Shown: positions 9,950 to 23,460, counted from the first letter of the stretch. The stretch is 64,000 nucleotides of DNA from Amanita rubescens (GCA_015039365.1 WION01000047.1:207940-271939); one strand, 5' to 3'. Numbers and translations: made by a program. The notes: generated by a model not told the origin, from the letters alone.

Positions 9950-12900
9950 CTATGCAGGAAGCGGCGGCGCAGCGGAGGCCCGCTTCAACTTGCGCTGTTC
10001 CAGCTCCTTTGCGCGTTTCTCCTGCTCTTGCTGCATCTTGGTCATAATTCGTATCTGCTGGGAGATAAAATCGGACGTCCCAGGTCTATCAAGAGCATTC
10101 AGTAAACCTGGCAGCGCAAAGCTTGAAAAAAAGTGCACCTCATACGCAATATCCTTAAAATAATCTCCTCGCTCCCAGCCACCTCTTTCTCTTGCTTCCG
10201 CTCCTTCTTCCGCTCCCTAATCGTACCAAGGTTCCGTTGGGAATACACACTCTTGGCGCGTTTCTTGACGAAAGTCGAGTCCGCGCCAAGGCTTTGCTGC
10301 ATCATCTTGACACATTCTTCCATTAGCTCGTCCCTGTTCCAATTTTAATGTCAATGGAGCAAGGCAATGAAAGAAAGACTCACGTATGCCAATCGTAGTA
10401 TAACCGAATTGACATGACATCACGGTACCTCTGATTCTGAATAGATTCAAGCGGCACGGGTCCCTCTCCGCCGGCATAAAAGTAGTCCCGCAAGAACTTG
10501 ACAAGGCAACCATCAGCGGACTCGGACTCCTCAATACGTTCGAGACACGCACCTTGAGCCACTTGAACACGATATCCACTTCCTTCTCACTCAAAGGCTT
10601 CATCTCGCTCGACACCTCCGACAGAGGAGGAATCAACAAACTTTCAATAACCGACAGCACCTCCTTCCATACCCGGCTCATCACCATCACCTTGGCCGTT
10701 TCACTTAGGTACGTGTTGAGCGTCTGCAGATTAGCATCAAAATAGTCAAAGAGAGGCACGATCGCCTGCTCAATCTCGACATCTGTCAACTCGTCGGGTC
10801 TCACGCGGGGTTTCTCGGACAGTGGCAGGGGTATCTGCACTTCGCCCAAAGAGCTACCGCCGCCAAGAGCAGACTTGTAAAACGCCGTCATGTTGCCCAG
10901 TGCCTTGTTATAGTCCAAACCAACATCGCGAGATTTGACCAGTGTTTTGACAATGTTCCGTGAGGCACATTGTCGAATAAAGGGAGACATCTAAAGCCGC
11001 GAATCGTCATCGCCACCTCGGTACAAAAATACCCGAGGCCACGTACCTTATCAATAAAGATCCTCAACATATCCCCTTCAGCTCTCTTCAATGATCTAAA
11101 TGCCCTTCCAAAAAAGAACAAAATGTCATCCTTCTCACCCTCCATGCTCACACGGACCAATATACGTCCGCTGGAGTCTAAATCCATCCACAACTCATGC
11201 GACAAGAAATCTCCAAACCGGCGTGGATCAAGGCACAAGTACGCCCGTCCAACGGTATCATGTTTTCCCACTAGAGCGCGATCCCTAACGCTCACCATCA
11301 GCCAAAGAGGCTTCTCCACCGAAATATCAAACGCTTCCTCCCCTGGGATAGAGAGAGAGTAAGATAAAAAAACTACCATCCTAGTCAACAAAAAACACTC
11401 ACATCTCGGATTCGTCGTCTCGTAAATCGTCCTCGTCTTTGCCAGCCTATTCCCCGCTTCATCGCTCAACGTGACAAAAGTATCCAACTTTGTCGACGTA
11501 CTCCCATCCGTTGGCACCAAGCCTTCCGCAATCACGACCTTCACCGTGAACAGGAACCGGTCGCCCCTGACCACCTTGTCCGGCACGGGTGGAGCAGAAT
11601 GCTCCAGCACGACCGCCACGTGGTCCGCCTGCATTTGATTATACATGTTATCCAGCAACTTGCGGGCTGCTTCAACGTTATTCAGCTTCACGCACGTTTC
11701 AGGCCGGAAATTAAACGGTTCGACGCGTTTCTCGCCTGTGACGGCGAGCTGCCGCGCTTTCTCAAGCCACGCGGAGGATTTTTGAGGCTGTAGGTAGTCG
11801 TTCGGTCGAGGGAACATTTCTGCTAGGAACAGGCTCTCCACGGTACGGCAGTAAATGTCGATAGCTTTGGAGATGGTCTGGATCAATGTTTCAATCGTAA
11901 CGAACCTCGGGATAAATGAATGGATACCTACGTTTGAAAGGCTGGTAAAGAATCTGGCTTCTTGGTATTCATCTGCCCATTGTAGTTCTTGCAAAAAGTT
12001 GATTGGACTGCGCAATGAGTCGAAAAGATCAGCAATGGATGAGCTATGATGCCCTTGTTCTCCGTCTGTTTCAAACTAGAAAGTCAAATGAGAAGATGTT
12101 GCTTTTCTGAGAGAGAGACGATCTTGATACCTTGTCGGCTGCAATAGCCTAATGGCAATGTAAGCTGGGGGGAGCAAACGACAGACAATCGTGAAAACTC
12201 ACCGCTTCAACCCACTGACTTGTCCTGTTGTCCGTCGTTATCAACCACTGTCTCACATACGGTTCGAAGAACACTCCAAGGTCAAACTGTAGATCAACCC
12301 TGTGATCCTTCGTTATCAGCGGAAAACCTTGTAAACCTTAGATGGCTTACTGTGGGCAAAACGCGTCGTGGATCTCAATAAGCATCTTCGTCCTCCTGTA
12401 AAGCGAAAAGATGTCCTGGATCGGCACGTCCGGCGTTGGCCCATTCATCGACGACTCGTACAATCGCTTCTGCGAGCTGCTCAAGTCGTTGATGAACCGC
12501 GGCACGACCACATGTGCGAACAATGATGCAAAGTCAAGTTGGCTGCAAACGTCTCAACCACTCAGTCCAAAAATATCAAACCAAGAAGGATCCAAAAGAC
12601 GCACCCCAAGACTGGATCCGGGAACCTCTTGCCTATCAGCTTTTGACTCTTCTCAATCTCATCCGTCATCATCAGAAGCGGCAGCGCCCGGTTCACGCCG
12701 TGGTTTCCCTTGACTATACCGTCCATCTTGGCATCGTACCAGGCCGCTGACATTTGCCTCGCGTGGTCCCGGATATCTTCAAATCGCGCTACGACGTCAA
12801 GATTAAACTTGTTCAGCAAGCCACTTTCCGTGACGTGATCCAAAATTGTGAGAAAGTGTTCAATGTCGGAAGGTTTCAATGAAGGAAGCTGGTCCATAGA

Positions 12901-14859
12901 GTGATACAAATAAGACATGAAAAGGGTAAAGAGAGCTCCGTAGACGTTGGATAGGTATTCGTACTGTGAATGAAATCGTTGAGATTTGTTGGAGAAAGGG
13001 AGAGAAAGGGACGCACATCCTGAACCATCAGGTTATCAACATCGGTATCGCCCACTGTTCTAACCACACCACTCAACGCCTCGGGGACACACTGGATAGG
13101 TATACTCTCCCTCTCGAAAAAGTCTTTCACAAGGTCCAAAAAGCACACGGCTCTATACGCATGCCCTATCCTCCACCGCAACGCACACTCTGACAACAAG
13201 TCTAAATGAGGCTGGGTTAGGATTCCCAGCGAGACTTCCTCGTTGTCCGGCACATCAGGGCTCAACATCCTATCAAGGTCTTCTTGAAGACAAAGCTCGA
13301 GAAGGCGTTTGTAGTACTTGCGCGGACTTGGCGGTATAAAAGTGAAGTGATGCCCAACCTCGAGCTGCTCATCGTCATTATCTTCCGTTCCGCTAGAGTG
13401 TGTGAACTCGAGGGAGTTGTATATCGACCGTCTGACAGATGCAGTTCTCGACGTTGTGCGTTCTATTGGGGAGTCTATGCCACTGGGGCCGTATATAGAT
13501 CCAGGGCGGCCGGATCCAGAAGTGGGTGATGTCGAGTCAGAGGTGGTCTTGGCAAGTTCTGGTTTGGCTTGAACCATCGCTACCATGAGTTGTTGAAGGA
13601 CTGATGTCTCGAGAGACCGCCAGTGTTGCCATCCGGTGTCACTGTCGAAATCTTCTCTTCGACCTGGGAAGGCGGCGCCTGCATTGATGTTTTTCAAACA
13701 TGTCTATTGACAATTAAAACTTTAGTATGCGATAGGGGAAAAAAGAGTCACCTTGAGATCATTTATTGCAGCCTACAATGTAAAGAGTTGGTGAAAGAAC
13801 ATTGAGGCATCGTGAAAGCTCTCACCTTTTCCGTCACTGTCCCTTTCATCTGATCTACTTCTTTCTGAATGGCTTGCTCTGGAATCTTGAACAAGTCCGA
13901 AACCGTACGCACAAGCCGCATATCCGCCACGCTCAACCCAGATGCCGGTGGCACCGTAAGCGAAGAACCAACATAAGAATCCCGATCCCTCGACGTCGAC
14001 GCGGAGTCATATCCAGAGTCGCTATACGCCGAGGAAGAAGTCTGCGGGGTCAACTTGGCTGCATAATTGTCCAACCGCGATAACAGCTCTGGCGAAACAT
14101 GGTTCATCCCCCGCAAACACTCCCCGAGCATCTTGACAAACTGCGCAATGTGATTGTTGAGCTCTATTTTCCACCCATCGATCGCGAGGCGTCGGCTCCT
14201 TCTTGAGTACGGCCGTGGCATGGGTGGCGAACATGAGAATGAGTTCTTCGATTTTCCGGTTTTCTTTCATCTGCTTCTTGAACGAATCGTCGAGGAACTG
14301 ACCATAGAATTTAGCCATGGTACGTCGGACGAGTTGATCCGAGTAGCTAGAGGTGATATAATATCTTGGTCAGGATAGGACGACGGAGAGGATGATCGAG
14401 GCGACGTACGCAGGATTCTTGCCCAGAGCTATGTCCTGCAACTTTTGCTCGAGGACCTTGAGGAGTTTTTCGGGAAACTTGACACTCTTTGAACCATCTC
14501 TAAAGTCTTTGAATAGATCGCCGATAGAAAAGTTTGAGAGAGCGGAAAGTCGTAGATGATGTTCTCGGTTCTCGCGGGTATCGGATGGGGATGGTTTGGG
14601 TGATTCTTTTGGAAGCAGTAAATAACTGAGGACTCTGTGGAGAAGGGTTGGATTAAGATGAAAAAAAGATGAATAGAATAGAGAACTACTAACGCTACTC
14701 TGAGAATATAGCTGGTAAAAGATGAGAAGGAATGAGAATGTTGTTGGGTGTCGGGTCAAGACAGACGCACTTGTAGAGGTCGTCGTCTGAGACGAAATGC
14801 CTTGAGATGCGTCTTTCTTGAGCAGAGCCTACGTTGCTGGCGTAACTGCGCCGCGACAT
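9950..14859 (-). CDS. Munc13/Ync13-like C2 and MUN-domain protein
   Basis: A long multi-exon gene. The likely start at 14859 gives MSRRSYASNVGSAQERR; the last exon ends ...KRASAAPPLPA at 9950. In order: a DLYxYILRVA start; an MHD1 region (13.8-14.3 kb: NRKIEELILMFATHATAVL, then WKIELNNHIAQFVKMLG); a long alpha-helical part; a C2 domain at 11.0-11.6 kb (RFLFTVKVVIAEGLVPTD, then KLDTFVTLSDEAGNRLAKTRT, ending LVRVSMEGEKDD); and an MHD2 region at 10.2-10.9 kb. Fungal members (S. cerevisiae Ync13, S. pombe Ync13/Git1) act at the plasma membrane in vesicle tethering and priming, balancing exocytosis and endocytosis and protecting the cell wall in cytokinesis. Only 77 bases separate its start from the LHS1 stop on the same strand. 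Exon ends were placed by eye. Confidence 0.8.
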
Positions 14860-14936
14860 GGCCAACGTCGGTTGTGGCAGGCGGACTTGCCGTAATAATA
14901 ATAATCACAAAATCACGTTTAGTATTATAGTTTGAT

Positions 14937-17934
14937 CTATAGCTCATCATGCTCCTGTTTCGTATCTGCCTTCGCATTCGCCTTTTTAACCTTGGGAACC
15001 CTCCTCCGAACTAATCTCTGCAAGTGTTGTTCAAGTACCTTGGCACGCGCCTTCATCTCCGTCGTCTCAATCACTGGATCTTCATACGACTTGACCTTTT
15101 TCTGCTTCTCTACCCACTCATTCAACCACCCCTCGTGCTCTCGCAAAGTCTTTTCTAGTCCCTCTAATTCATCCTTTGTCCACTTTGAGGGTTGTCCCGC
15201 CTCTTCTTCAGCAGTTATATTCTGCCGCGCTTCTTGCAGGAATAATCGCGTGCTCCAATTCCACATCTGACTGTTATTGAGCGCCTGTGGGAATGCTTCT
15301 ATCTCTTGGTATCGGTGAATGATCGGTCGTTCCATGGCCTCTAATACTACACGTTTATCGAGCAGCTGAGATGTCTCGGCCAGGTCACCCATCTCGAACA
15401 GCCATGTGAATGAATCGTCGAGTTTCTCAGAAATCGCTCTTCTCTCAGACTCTTGAGAGCATTTCTTGAATGGCGTCTCCGTGTTGTAAGGGTCGAGTAG
15501 GTCGCGTAGTCGATAGAGATATCCCTCGAAAGAATTCCGTGCTTCCTCTCGGCGAATTTTGCTAGCTTCTTCAGCATCCAATGCGCGAAGCCTGACGAAC
15601 ATGGGTTGATGACAGTGTACACGGCGCACAACTCACCTGTTACGGGATTCCTTCTTCTCTTCTACTGACATCGGTTGTATAGATATAAAGTAGGTATTAA
15701 CCGTCAACGGAATCGTTTGCTCTTTCTGTAAGATCTTTTTGACTTCCGCCGAGGGCGAGGGAGTGGGTATCGTTGCTTCACCCGAACTTGATGGCTCCGC
15801 TTCCGCAGAGGATGAAGATGAAGGAGATGCCGCGTCTGAATCAGAATCCGATTCTCTAGGCGGCTGATTAGCGACCGACTCCGTTGTTGTGTCTTCAGAG
15901 GAACTTGCTGCAAACAGTCCTTTCAGTTTTCCTATCCAATCGTTGGCGTACTCCGCAGCCTAGACACCGTACACGTACCTGTGAGGCTATCATCCTTGAT
16001 CTCTCCGTACGCAATCGCATCGGACACGGATACAAAGCCAGACTCGGAGAGCGTCACGGTAGTTTTAACAACAGGATCAACGACTCCCAACTCGGTCAAA
16101 TTCGCGATAGCTTCAGCAACTCCAACGATTTCCGCCTCGAGTATACGTTGAGGGAAGTCACTGCAATGTAATGAGTAATTCATCAGAGTTCACCGGGTAA
16201 GATCAACATACGGTGCGACATCCTTGTAATCAAGACTGATTGTGAAGTCATCCCTTCTCTTGAATGTCATCGTCTTCTTCGTGCCTACCCTAGATCCAGC
16301 AGGGAAGACAAGGGTCGTGATTGTGCGAGGCTTGCCCGAGGTAGTAGTGGATCCAGCAGAGTAGGACGCTTGCACGTCATGCGTAGCCATGTCGGATACT
16401 TTCATGTTCTTTGTCCTGAATTGAGCGCTTAGACTTGCACCGCGGAGCGCAGCACCTGTAGACACCATTGGTTAGCTTATTGGTGAAGTATCGGGAACAG
16501 ATACTGACCAAGGACGGCTGCTTCATCGGCATTGACGTTTTGAGCAATTTTGCCTCTGTGGGCGAATAGGTTAGCTTGGAACGGGGATAAAGAGAAGGTG
16601 GGACTTACTCCCCGACAGCTCCTCTTATGGCAGCCTGAATCATCGGCGTTCGCGAGGCACCACCAGTCAAAATAACTGATGACACGTCGTTCTACCAAGC
16701 CTTGTTAGCAAAGTGAACAAAACATCAAAAAGACATTACTTACCATCGTCAAACCTGCATTAGCCACCGCGTCGTGAATTGGCTTCGCAAATCGCCCCTT
16801 CATATCATCGCATGACTTCTCGAACATTTCCCTCGTCACCTTGGTCTTCAGATCTAAATCCCAAGCGATACTCTCGACCTAAAAACGTCAGAACACCAAC
16901 GCAGACCTGACTGGCATATTAATTCCCCACCTGTGCAATAGCATCCGAATTCGCGCTCAGGACCACCTTGACGCGCCCAGCTTCTTTCCAAAGCTTCGCC
17001 ATCCCCTTCGCGTCCTGACGAACATCCCTCCCATGCTTGGCATTAAAACTCTCAATCAAAATCTCCCTCATCCGCCTATCCAGCTCAATCCCACCCGTCC
17101 GCCTATCATACCCAACACCCATAACCGTCACCTGCGGTCCCTCCACACCAGCGCTCCCCTTCTTCCCATTTCCATCCAAACTCCCCGTCGAAAACTGCAC
17201 AACCGTCGCTCTAATCGACGACGCGCCCGCGTCGTATATCACATGAACCTCCGGCTTTGCAAACGTTCTCGTCATAGCGTAGTTCACCGCAACAGCCGTT
17301 CCATCATTGATCAACGCAAGGGTTTTGAGCCCCGCGATCTCGATGGCGTCCACCATCGCGTCCCGCTCGAATTGGGTATAGAAAGGGGGCACGGTGACGA
17401 TCACGTCTCGCACTTTTTCACCGTCCGCGTAGCTCTCGGCAAGATGCTTCACGTACGAAAGTTGCATTGCGATCAGGTCCTCCACCGTGAATGGTCCCCC
17501 GGAGGACGGAAGGAAACTGACGGTTTTGCGGGAGGTAGGAGAGAGAGGGCAAGTTTGTATTTGTCTATAGAATCGTGTTATTTCCGAGTCGTATGGAACG
17601 CCTTGAAGGTATTTCACGTATGAAAAAGAATCTTGAGGGAATCGAGCAGCCTAAGTGTAAAATTAGAAGGTTAGTATTTTTTTTTGTTGGGGGGGGGAGT
17701 AGAGGAGCGACGTACGAGGTTGAATGCGTCTTGACCGAAAACCCGGTCATCCCTTTTCCATCCTACGGAAGCTTGGATCTTCCGTTTCGAGTCCTTGTTG
17801 AGAAGAACGTCGAATGGAGTTCCGGGTTTTACGAGCGAAGCTTTAATCCATTCCGAGCCATAGTCGACGGCTAAAATGGCCGCGAGGGCTGATTGGGGTA
17901 TTAAAAGAAGTGGTAAGAGAGCGAAAAGCCGCAT
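14937..17934 (-). CDS. LHS1: ER Hsp70-like chaperone (Lhs1/GRP170/HYOU1)
   Basis: ATG at 17934 opens MRLFALLPLLLIPQSALA, an ER signal peptide, followed by the Hsp70 phosphate-1 motif ILAVDYGSEWIKASLVKPG. The ATPase domain includes VIVTVPPFYTQFERDAMVDA and LINDGTAVAVNYA (17.0-17.6 kb) and LTGGASRTPMI-like sequence near 16.65 kb. A Ser/Glu-rich linker (15.7-15.9 kb) leads into the long helical GRP170-type C-terminal half. The protein ends TKQEHDEL and TAG at 14937-14939, so it carries an HDEL retrieval signal. Lhs1 helps protein import into the ER and folding there, and is a nucleotide exchange factor for Kar2/BiP. Around eight introns. The start is preferred over an in-frame upstream ATG (18273) because it places the signal peptide first. 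Confidence 0.9.
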
Positions 17935-18366
17935 GCGCTGTTGAGTAAGATAGGTTAGTTGTTGGTTGAAGGAAATCCGGTCATCGACAACGGTCGAGCA
18001 ACTTGAAATCTGTGTCGTGGCGGACACGTCGAGCGGGAGGTCACGTGGATTACGGCATGAAATCGGGGATGGAATTGCAAACGAGGTCGCCATTGACAAG
18101 GCAACAAATCGTATGGTACTGCTCTCCAGAAATCTCGAGTGGTGGGAGCAAGTAGCGGTAAGTTCCACCAAAAGACATGTTGTATTGGATTGGAACTGGT
18201 TCATCGCAATAGGGGGAAACGCCAGAAGCGGGAGGTTGCGGCCATGTCTACATAATAGCCGCGCAGCGCGCACGGAAAGAGACCCTCAGAAAAATGCCGT
18301 GCGGGGGGAGAGTGAGTTCGGCCTGCCAGAAACAGATGCTTTGCGGCAGCCTTGTATCTTGCCTCC
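17935..18366. promoter_or_regulatory. Divergent intergenic region LHS1 / NACHT-WD40 gene
   Basis: About 430 bases separate the two opposing start codons and must hold both promoters. No clear TATA box or unfolded-protein-response element was recognised by eye. Confidence 0.4.
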
Positions 18367-21300
18367 ATGGACGACAGTTCCTCGTTCACTGCAGCAAAGA
18401 AATCGAAGAAAAGCGGAGGCATAGTAAATTTCCTTCGAGATCAGATTAAGCGAGACAAATCAGCCAATGCCTCTGCTAGCCAGCCAAATTCGACGCGGGT
18501 TCCTGTCTCTTCAGCATCTAGCGCTCACGACCTTGTTCCAGGAAACGACGCTTCAGGTATATTGGGCTCATCTTAGTTTATTCTATGACCGCTCAACCTT
18601 ACTCCAGGCAGCAATGCAACCTCGCATCAGGGTATGTACTGTCCTACCTCACAGATCTAGCAGACTCAGCCCACCATCCAGATCCTACCACCGCAAGACC
18701 TCCTTCATCAAGCGTTCCAGATCTGTTGGGTTCCGCCGTGGGTCAAGGTGAGATTACAATACGCCGAATCTTCGCATCCGACTCATACTCGAAATCGACA
18801 GCCAAAGATGTACTCACAGTCGCTTGGACTGGTATGGAAATGTTGCTCAAGAAGGTCGAGGGGTGTCTCGACGGAACTCTGGCAAAGGCGCCCATTGCCG
18901 CTGTTAACGCCATCATCGACATAAAAAATGTACATTGTCAGTCTCAGTGGACCACACACTTACTGATTCTCCTCTTCAGGCGGTTCAAGACAACAAGGGT
19001 GCCATCGACAAACTCATCATTCAGACTGCTGAAAGACTCCTCGCTGTGGATAAGGCCGTGGACCAAGGTATCCCCGACTCTGCAAAGCCACGAATGACGG
19101 CTTTCGCTGGGTAAGCCATTCACTTAGCAAAATCAAAGACAATAACCAATATGCTTGCAGGATCCTTCGGGATGAAATCCGCGAGCTAGAGCAAATGGGG
19201 TCGAAAGGGACATTTATACGGGTATTGGAGAATGAAGCAGACAGGGGAGCCATAGAGGACATATTCAAACGGATCGATGAGGCTACGAAGACTTTCCAGG
19301 TCAACCCTAACTTCCTATCAAATTACCAACTTGCTCATCCGTTGCATCCAGCTCGACATCGCCTGGACTACCGAGAGACAGGTAAATGTTATACTCTCTG
19401 AGATCAAGGTAAACATCAAATCTTCTACTAGGACGAGCACTGATCATCCATCAGCTGATGCAACTTGACCGTATTCGCGCAAGGAAGGCGATTTACAACG
19501 CTGACTTGGGGGCCGGGGCGACGGTAACCCGCGAACCGTGCACAAAAGAAACGCGCGAGGAGATTCTAAAGGATATAATTGAATGGGCCGACTCACCGGA
19601 CAGCTCGTCTGTCTTCTGGCTGACCGGCGGGGCTGGCTCCGGCAAGACGACCATCGCATATACCATTGCCCAATACTTCGACAGGCTTGAGAATACTGGA
19701 CGACACACCGTCTTGGGCGGCAACTTTTTTTGCTCCCGCCAATTTGAAGAGACAAGACGACAAGTTCATATTATTCCCAGCCTTGTATACCAGCTCGCTC
19801 GAAAGTCGAGATCGTACGCCCACGCTTTGCATGAATCGGACAGGTTCGACTCGGTCGACAAGTTGACCGAGCAGATGGAGGACCTCCTTGTTGGTCCATG
19901 GCGGCAGTCTGAAGCTCGACGTCATACGGAGCTCCCACCTTACCTCATCATTGTTGATGCACTGGACGAGATCGAGGCCCATGGAGGGTCCATGTTTCTT
20001 CAAGACATAATCGAGACAATCGACCGATGTCCCCTACAAGGACTCAAGTTTCTTTTCACAAGCAGACCAGACCCTCGTGTCGTCGAACTCTGCAAGCGTA
20101 AACCCTTCTCGTCCAACGCTGTCTATCGCTTGCAAGATGTGCCGATTGAGCATGTAGGATCAGACATCACCAAGTACCTGCATGTCAAGCTTCCGAACTT
20201 TGCGGCATGATGCCTTTTCTGGCCTTGACGACGACTTCGTATGTGCATCCTCCATACCTTCCTCTGTACATTTGAACGCACATCGACATCTCTTGCTGCT
20301 GCCCTCCTCTCTGAATCTGATGCAATTGCGATCGCTGTCTTGAACGAACTTTACGCAGTTCTCTATTGCGAAGATGACCAGGTCCTTTGGTACCACGCAT
20401 CATTCCCCGACTTCATCTTCAGTCAGACTGAGACACGATCGACATTCGAGCTCGACGGTCGTCGGATTTCCATGTCAATTAACAAGGCCCATCACCATGC
20501 CCTTCTCACAAAAAGTTGTTTCGATGTCATGAAGTCGCTGCGCTTCAATATCGGTGACATTCCATCGTCGTTTGTACTCGATGCTGACGATCCAGAGCTA
20601 ACGAAGCGGATTGATACCAATATCAAAGTCGTCTTGAGGTACGCTTCTCGGCACTGGGCTCATCATTTGGCCCAGACCGATGGAACTAACCCCGATGGCG
20701 AGGATCTCGGTGCTTGTATCACAGACTTCCTCCGTATCCGCATTCTCTTCTGGATAGAGGCCATGAACCTACTTGGATCCAGCAGTCAGTGTACCACGAT
20801 GCTTCAACGTGCGCGCGAGTGGGTCTTGAAGGTGAGAATATTGTCACTTCGGATGCACAGTTTCTAATGCTGGTCAAGCAGAACGTGAACAGGCAACCCG
20901 AGCTTGCTGCCAACATTGCTGAAGCAGCCAATTTCACTACTTACTTCACTGGAAATCCACCGGCTTTGTCTACACCGCACCTGTACATCTCAGCATTGGC
21001 GACCTGGTCAACAGGATCCACTCTCTCTCAACAGTGGAGAAAGCAGTTCCCTCACATCCCTTCCTTCACCCATAGGAAGGCCAGTGATTTGCCATTAATG
21101 ACTATACAGGCCGGGAGTTCCAATATATCCGCCGCCTTCTCTGCTGACGGCATGCGCATCGTCTCCGGCTCAGACGACAACTCAGTGCGGGTGTGGGATG
21201 CCTCAACTGGAGCTGAACTGGGGGCATTCCATGGCCACACCGAGCGTGTCTCTTCTGTTTCCTTCTCCACTGATGACACCCACATCGTCTCCGGCTCATA

Positions 21301-23176
21301 TGACGCGTCTGTGCGGGTGTGGGATGCCTCAACTGGGGCTGAGCTGAAGGTGCTCACTGGCCACACCGGGGACGTCTGGTCTGTCGCCTTTTCCCCTGAT
21401 GGCATGTACATCGTCTCTGGCTCAGATGACAAGTCAGTGCGAGTGTGGGATGCCTCAACTGGGACTGAGCTGAAGGTGCTCCATGGCCACACCGAGCGCA
21501 TCAATTCTGTCGCCTTCTCCCAGCCTGATGGCATGCGTATCGTCTCCGGCTCAGGAGACAACTCAGTGCGGGTGTGGGATGCCTCGACTGGGGCTCAGCT
21601 GAAAGTGCTCCATGGCCACACCGAGGACGTCTCTTCCGTCGCCTTCTCCCCTGATAGTACGCTCATCGTCTCTGGCTCATATGACGAGTCAGTGCGGGTG
21701 TGGGATGCCTCAACTGGGGCTGAGCTGAAGGTGCTCCGTGGCCACACCAAGAATGTCTCTTCCGTCGCCTTCTCCTGGCCTGATGGGACGCGCATCGTCT
21801 CCGGCTCTGGAGACACCACAGTGCGGGTGTGGGATGCCTCGACCGGGGTTGAGCTGAAGGTGCTCAATGGCCACACCCAGAACGTCAATTCCGCCGCCTT
21901 CTCCCCTGATGGCATGCGCATCGTCTCTAGCTCATATGACGGGTCAGTGTGTGTGTGGGATGCCTCGACTAGGGCTGAGCTGAAAATGCTCCATGGCCAC
22001 ACTGACCGTGTCTCTTCTGTCGCCTTCTCCCGTGATGGCACGCGCATCGTCTCTAGCTCATATGACGAGTCAGTGCGGGTGTGGGATGTCGCAACTGGGG
22101 CTGAGCTGAAGGTGCTCAATGGCCACACCGGGCCCGTCTCTTCCGTCGCCTTCTCCCCTGATGACACGCACATCGTCTCTGGCTCATATAACACTGAGGA
22201 GTCGGTGCGGGTGTGGGATGCCTCAACTGGGGCTGAGCTAAAGGTGCTCCATGGCCACACCGAGGGCGTCAATTCCGTCGCCTTCTCCCACCCTGATGGC
22301 ATGTACATCGTCTCTGGCTCAGATGACAAGTCGGTGCGGGTGTGGGATGCCCCAACCGGGGCTGAGCTGAAGGTGCTCAATGGCCACACCGGGCCCGTAT
22401 TTTCCGTCGCCTTCTCACCTGACGGCACGCAGATTGTCTCTGGCTCACAGGACCAGTCAGTGCGGGTGTGGGATGCCTCAACTGGGGCTGAGCTGAAGGT
22501 GCTCCATGGCCACATTGAGGCCATCTATTCCGTCGCATTCTCCCGGCCTGATGGCACGCGCATCGTCTCCGGCTCATATGACGCGTCTGTGCGGGTGTGG
22601 GATGCCTCGACTGGGGCTGAGCTGATGGTGCTCAATAGCTGCGCCCGCGTCTTTTCCGTCGCTTTCTCTTCTGACGGTACGCACATTGTCTCCGGAGGCT
22701 CTGACCAGTTAGTGCGGGTGTGGGATGCCTCAACTGGGGCTGAGCTGAAGGTGCTCGGTGGCCACGCTGGGCCCGTCTTTTCTGTTGCCTTCTCCAATGA
22801 TGGCGCACACATTGTCTCCGGCTCAAATGACAACTCTGTGTGGGTGTGGGATGCCTCAACTGAGGCTGTGACAGATTTCGACACACATTCAGTCAATTCC
22901 ATTACCTCCGAGTCCCCAATTGATAGCACCTCCATTACCTTAGATGAAGAATCTGTACGGTTGTCCATTGTAGGTTGTGCGTACCCTGCTTGGACTTTTG
23001 ATGACCGGGAAACACACTGGATCCTTTCGGTCCCTGGCGGTTATCGGCTAATGTATGTGCCAGAGCTGGCTTATCCATACAGCGTCATCATCATTTCCTG
23101 CAAAGGATCTGCTTTGATTAACTTCCGAGATTGCAAGATTGGTCATGATTGGGCTGGTTGTTACATAGCTAGCTAA
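18367..23176 (+). pseudogene. NACHT-WD40 NLR-like gene with internal deletion
   Basis: The first ATG in good context is at 18367 (MDDSSSFTAAKKSKKSGG). Several short introns lead to a helical N-terminal domain and a NACHT module with Walker A GGAGSGKTT (about 19628), Walker B YLIIVDALDEIE (about 19945) and FLFTSRPDP. At 20205-20250 the frame stops after KLPNFAA, and the next family-like block (HDAFSGLDDDFV, then CILHTFLCTFERTSTS) resumes in other frames. The segment between NACHT and the winged-helix-like part is therefore missing, with at least two frame changes. A good intron near 20830-20880 joins to 14 WD40 repeats, each about 126 bases and nearly identical (SVRVWDASTGAELKVLHGH). The family works in vegetative incompatibility and NLR-type immunity (HET-D/HET-E class). 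The N- and C-terminal halves may be translated separately, or the gene is dead. Confidence 0.85.
21115..22870 (+). repeat. Array of 14 near-identical WD40-encoding repeats
   Basis: Units of about 126 bases, each encoding one blade of the form GHTxxVSSVAFSPDG and SGSxDxSVRVWDASTGAEL. Units differ mainly at a few codons (for example the residues after GHT and before SVRVW), while the rest is almost invariant at the DNA level. One unit has a TEE insertion (about 22195), and units 12-14 are more diverged. High DNA identity suggests ongoing concerted exchange, the usual way such arrays change specificity. Confidence 0.9.
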
Positions 23177-23309
23177 GCATCGTAGTTTGTAGTAAATGCC
23201 CTGTATATATGTGATAAACAACTTATGTGCTTGTTAGGAATGTTCCTGCCCCAGAGAGCGAGTCTCAAATGCGCATCCGCTGAACCCCCGTTTCCCCCTG
23301 AGTTTCTCG

Positions 23310-23460
23310 AAGAATTAATCGACAGGCGACGATGTGGAGGTCGACGGAGCAGCTGAGCGTATTCGTCGTTATCCTGAATCTTGGCGTTGTCAATGGTGTC
23401 GAAGGATTCAACCTCCAATGTGATCGTTTTGCCTGCGAGGCTGATTGTGTTCAAGGCTGG
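23310..23460 (-). pseudogene. Decayed ubiquitin copy
   Basis: Read on the minus strand, the frame gives LAGKTITLEVESFDTIDNAK followed by IQDNDE. This matches residues ~8-34 of ubiquitin with one residue lost (AKIQ for VKAKIQ). The central part is absent. A short CTCCAC.TCGTC stretch may be the remains of the C-terminal TLHLVLRL coding sequence. There is no start codon in place and no Gly-Gly end. It sits in the short gap between the NACHT-WD40 gene and the CRN-kinase gene. Confidence 0.7.

Noticed and set aside
17033..17623. 196-residue plus-strand frame
   Set aside because: Antisense to the ATPase domain of LHS1, rich in Arg/His as expected for a shadow frame.
21595..22524. 309-residue open frame on the minus strand
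   Set aside because: It is the antisense shadow of the repetitive WD40 array, and its own repeats only mirror the sense repeats.
21115..22870. CRISPR-like array of regular repeats
   Set aside because: Repeats are 126-base coding units of a WD40 protein in a eukaryote, without short spacers.
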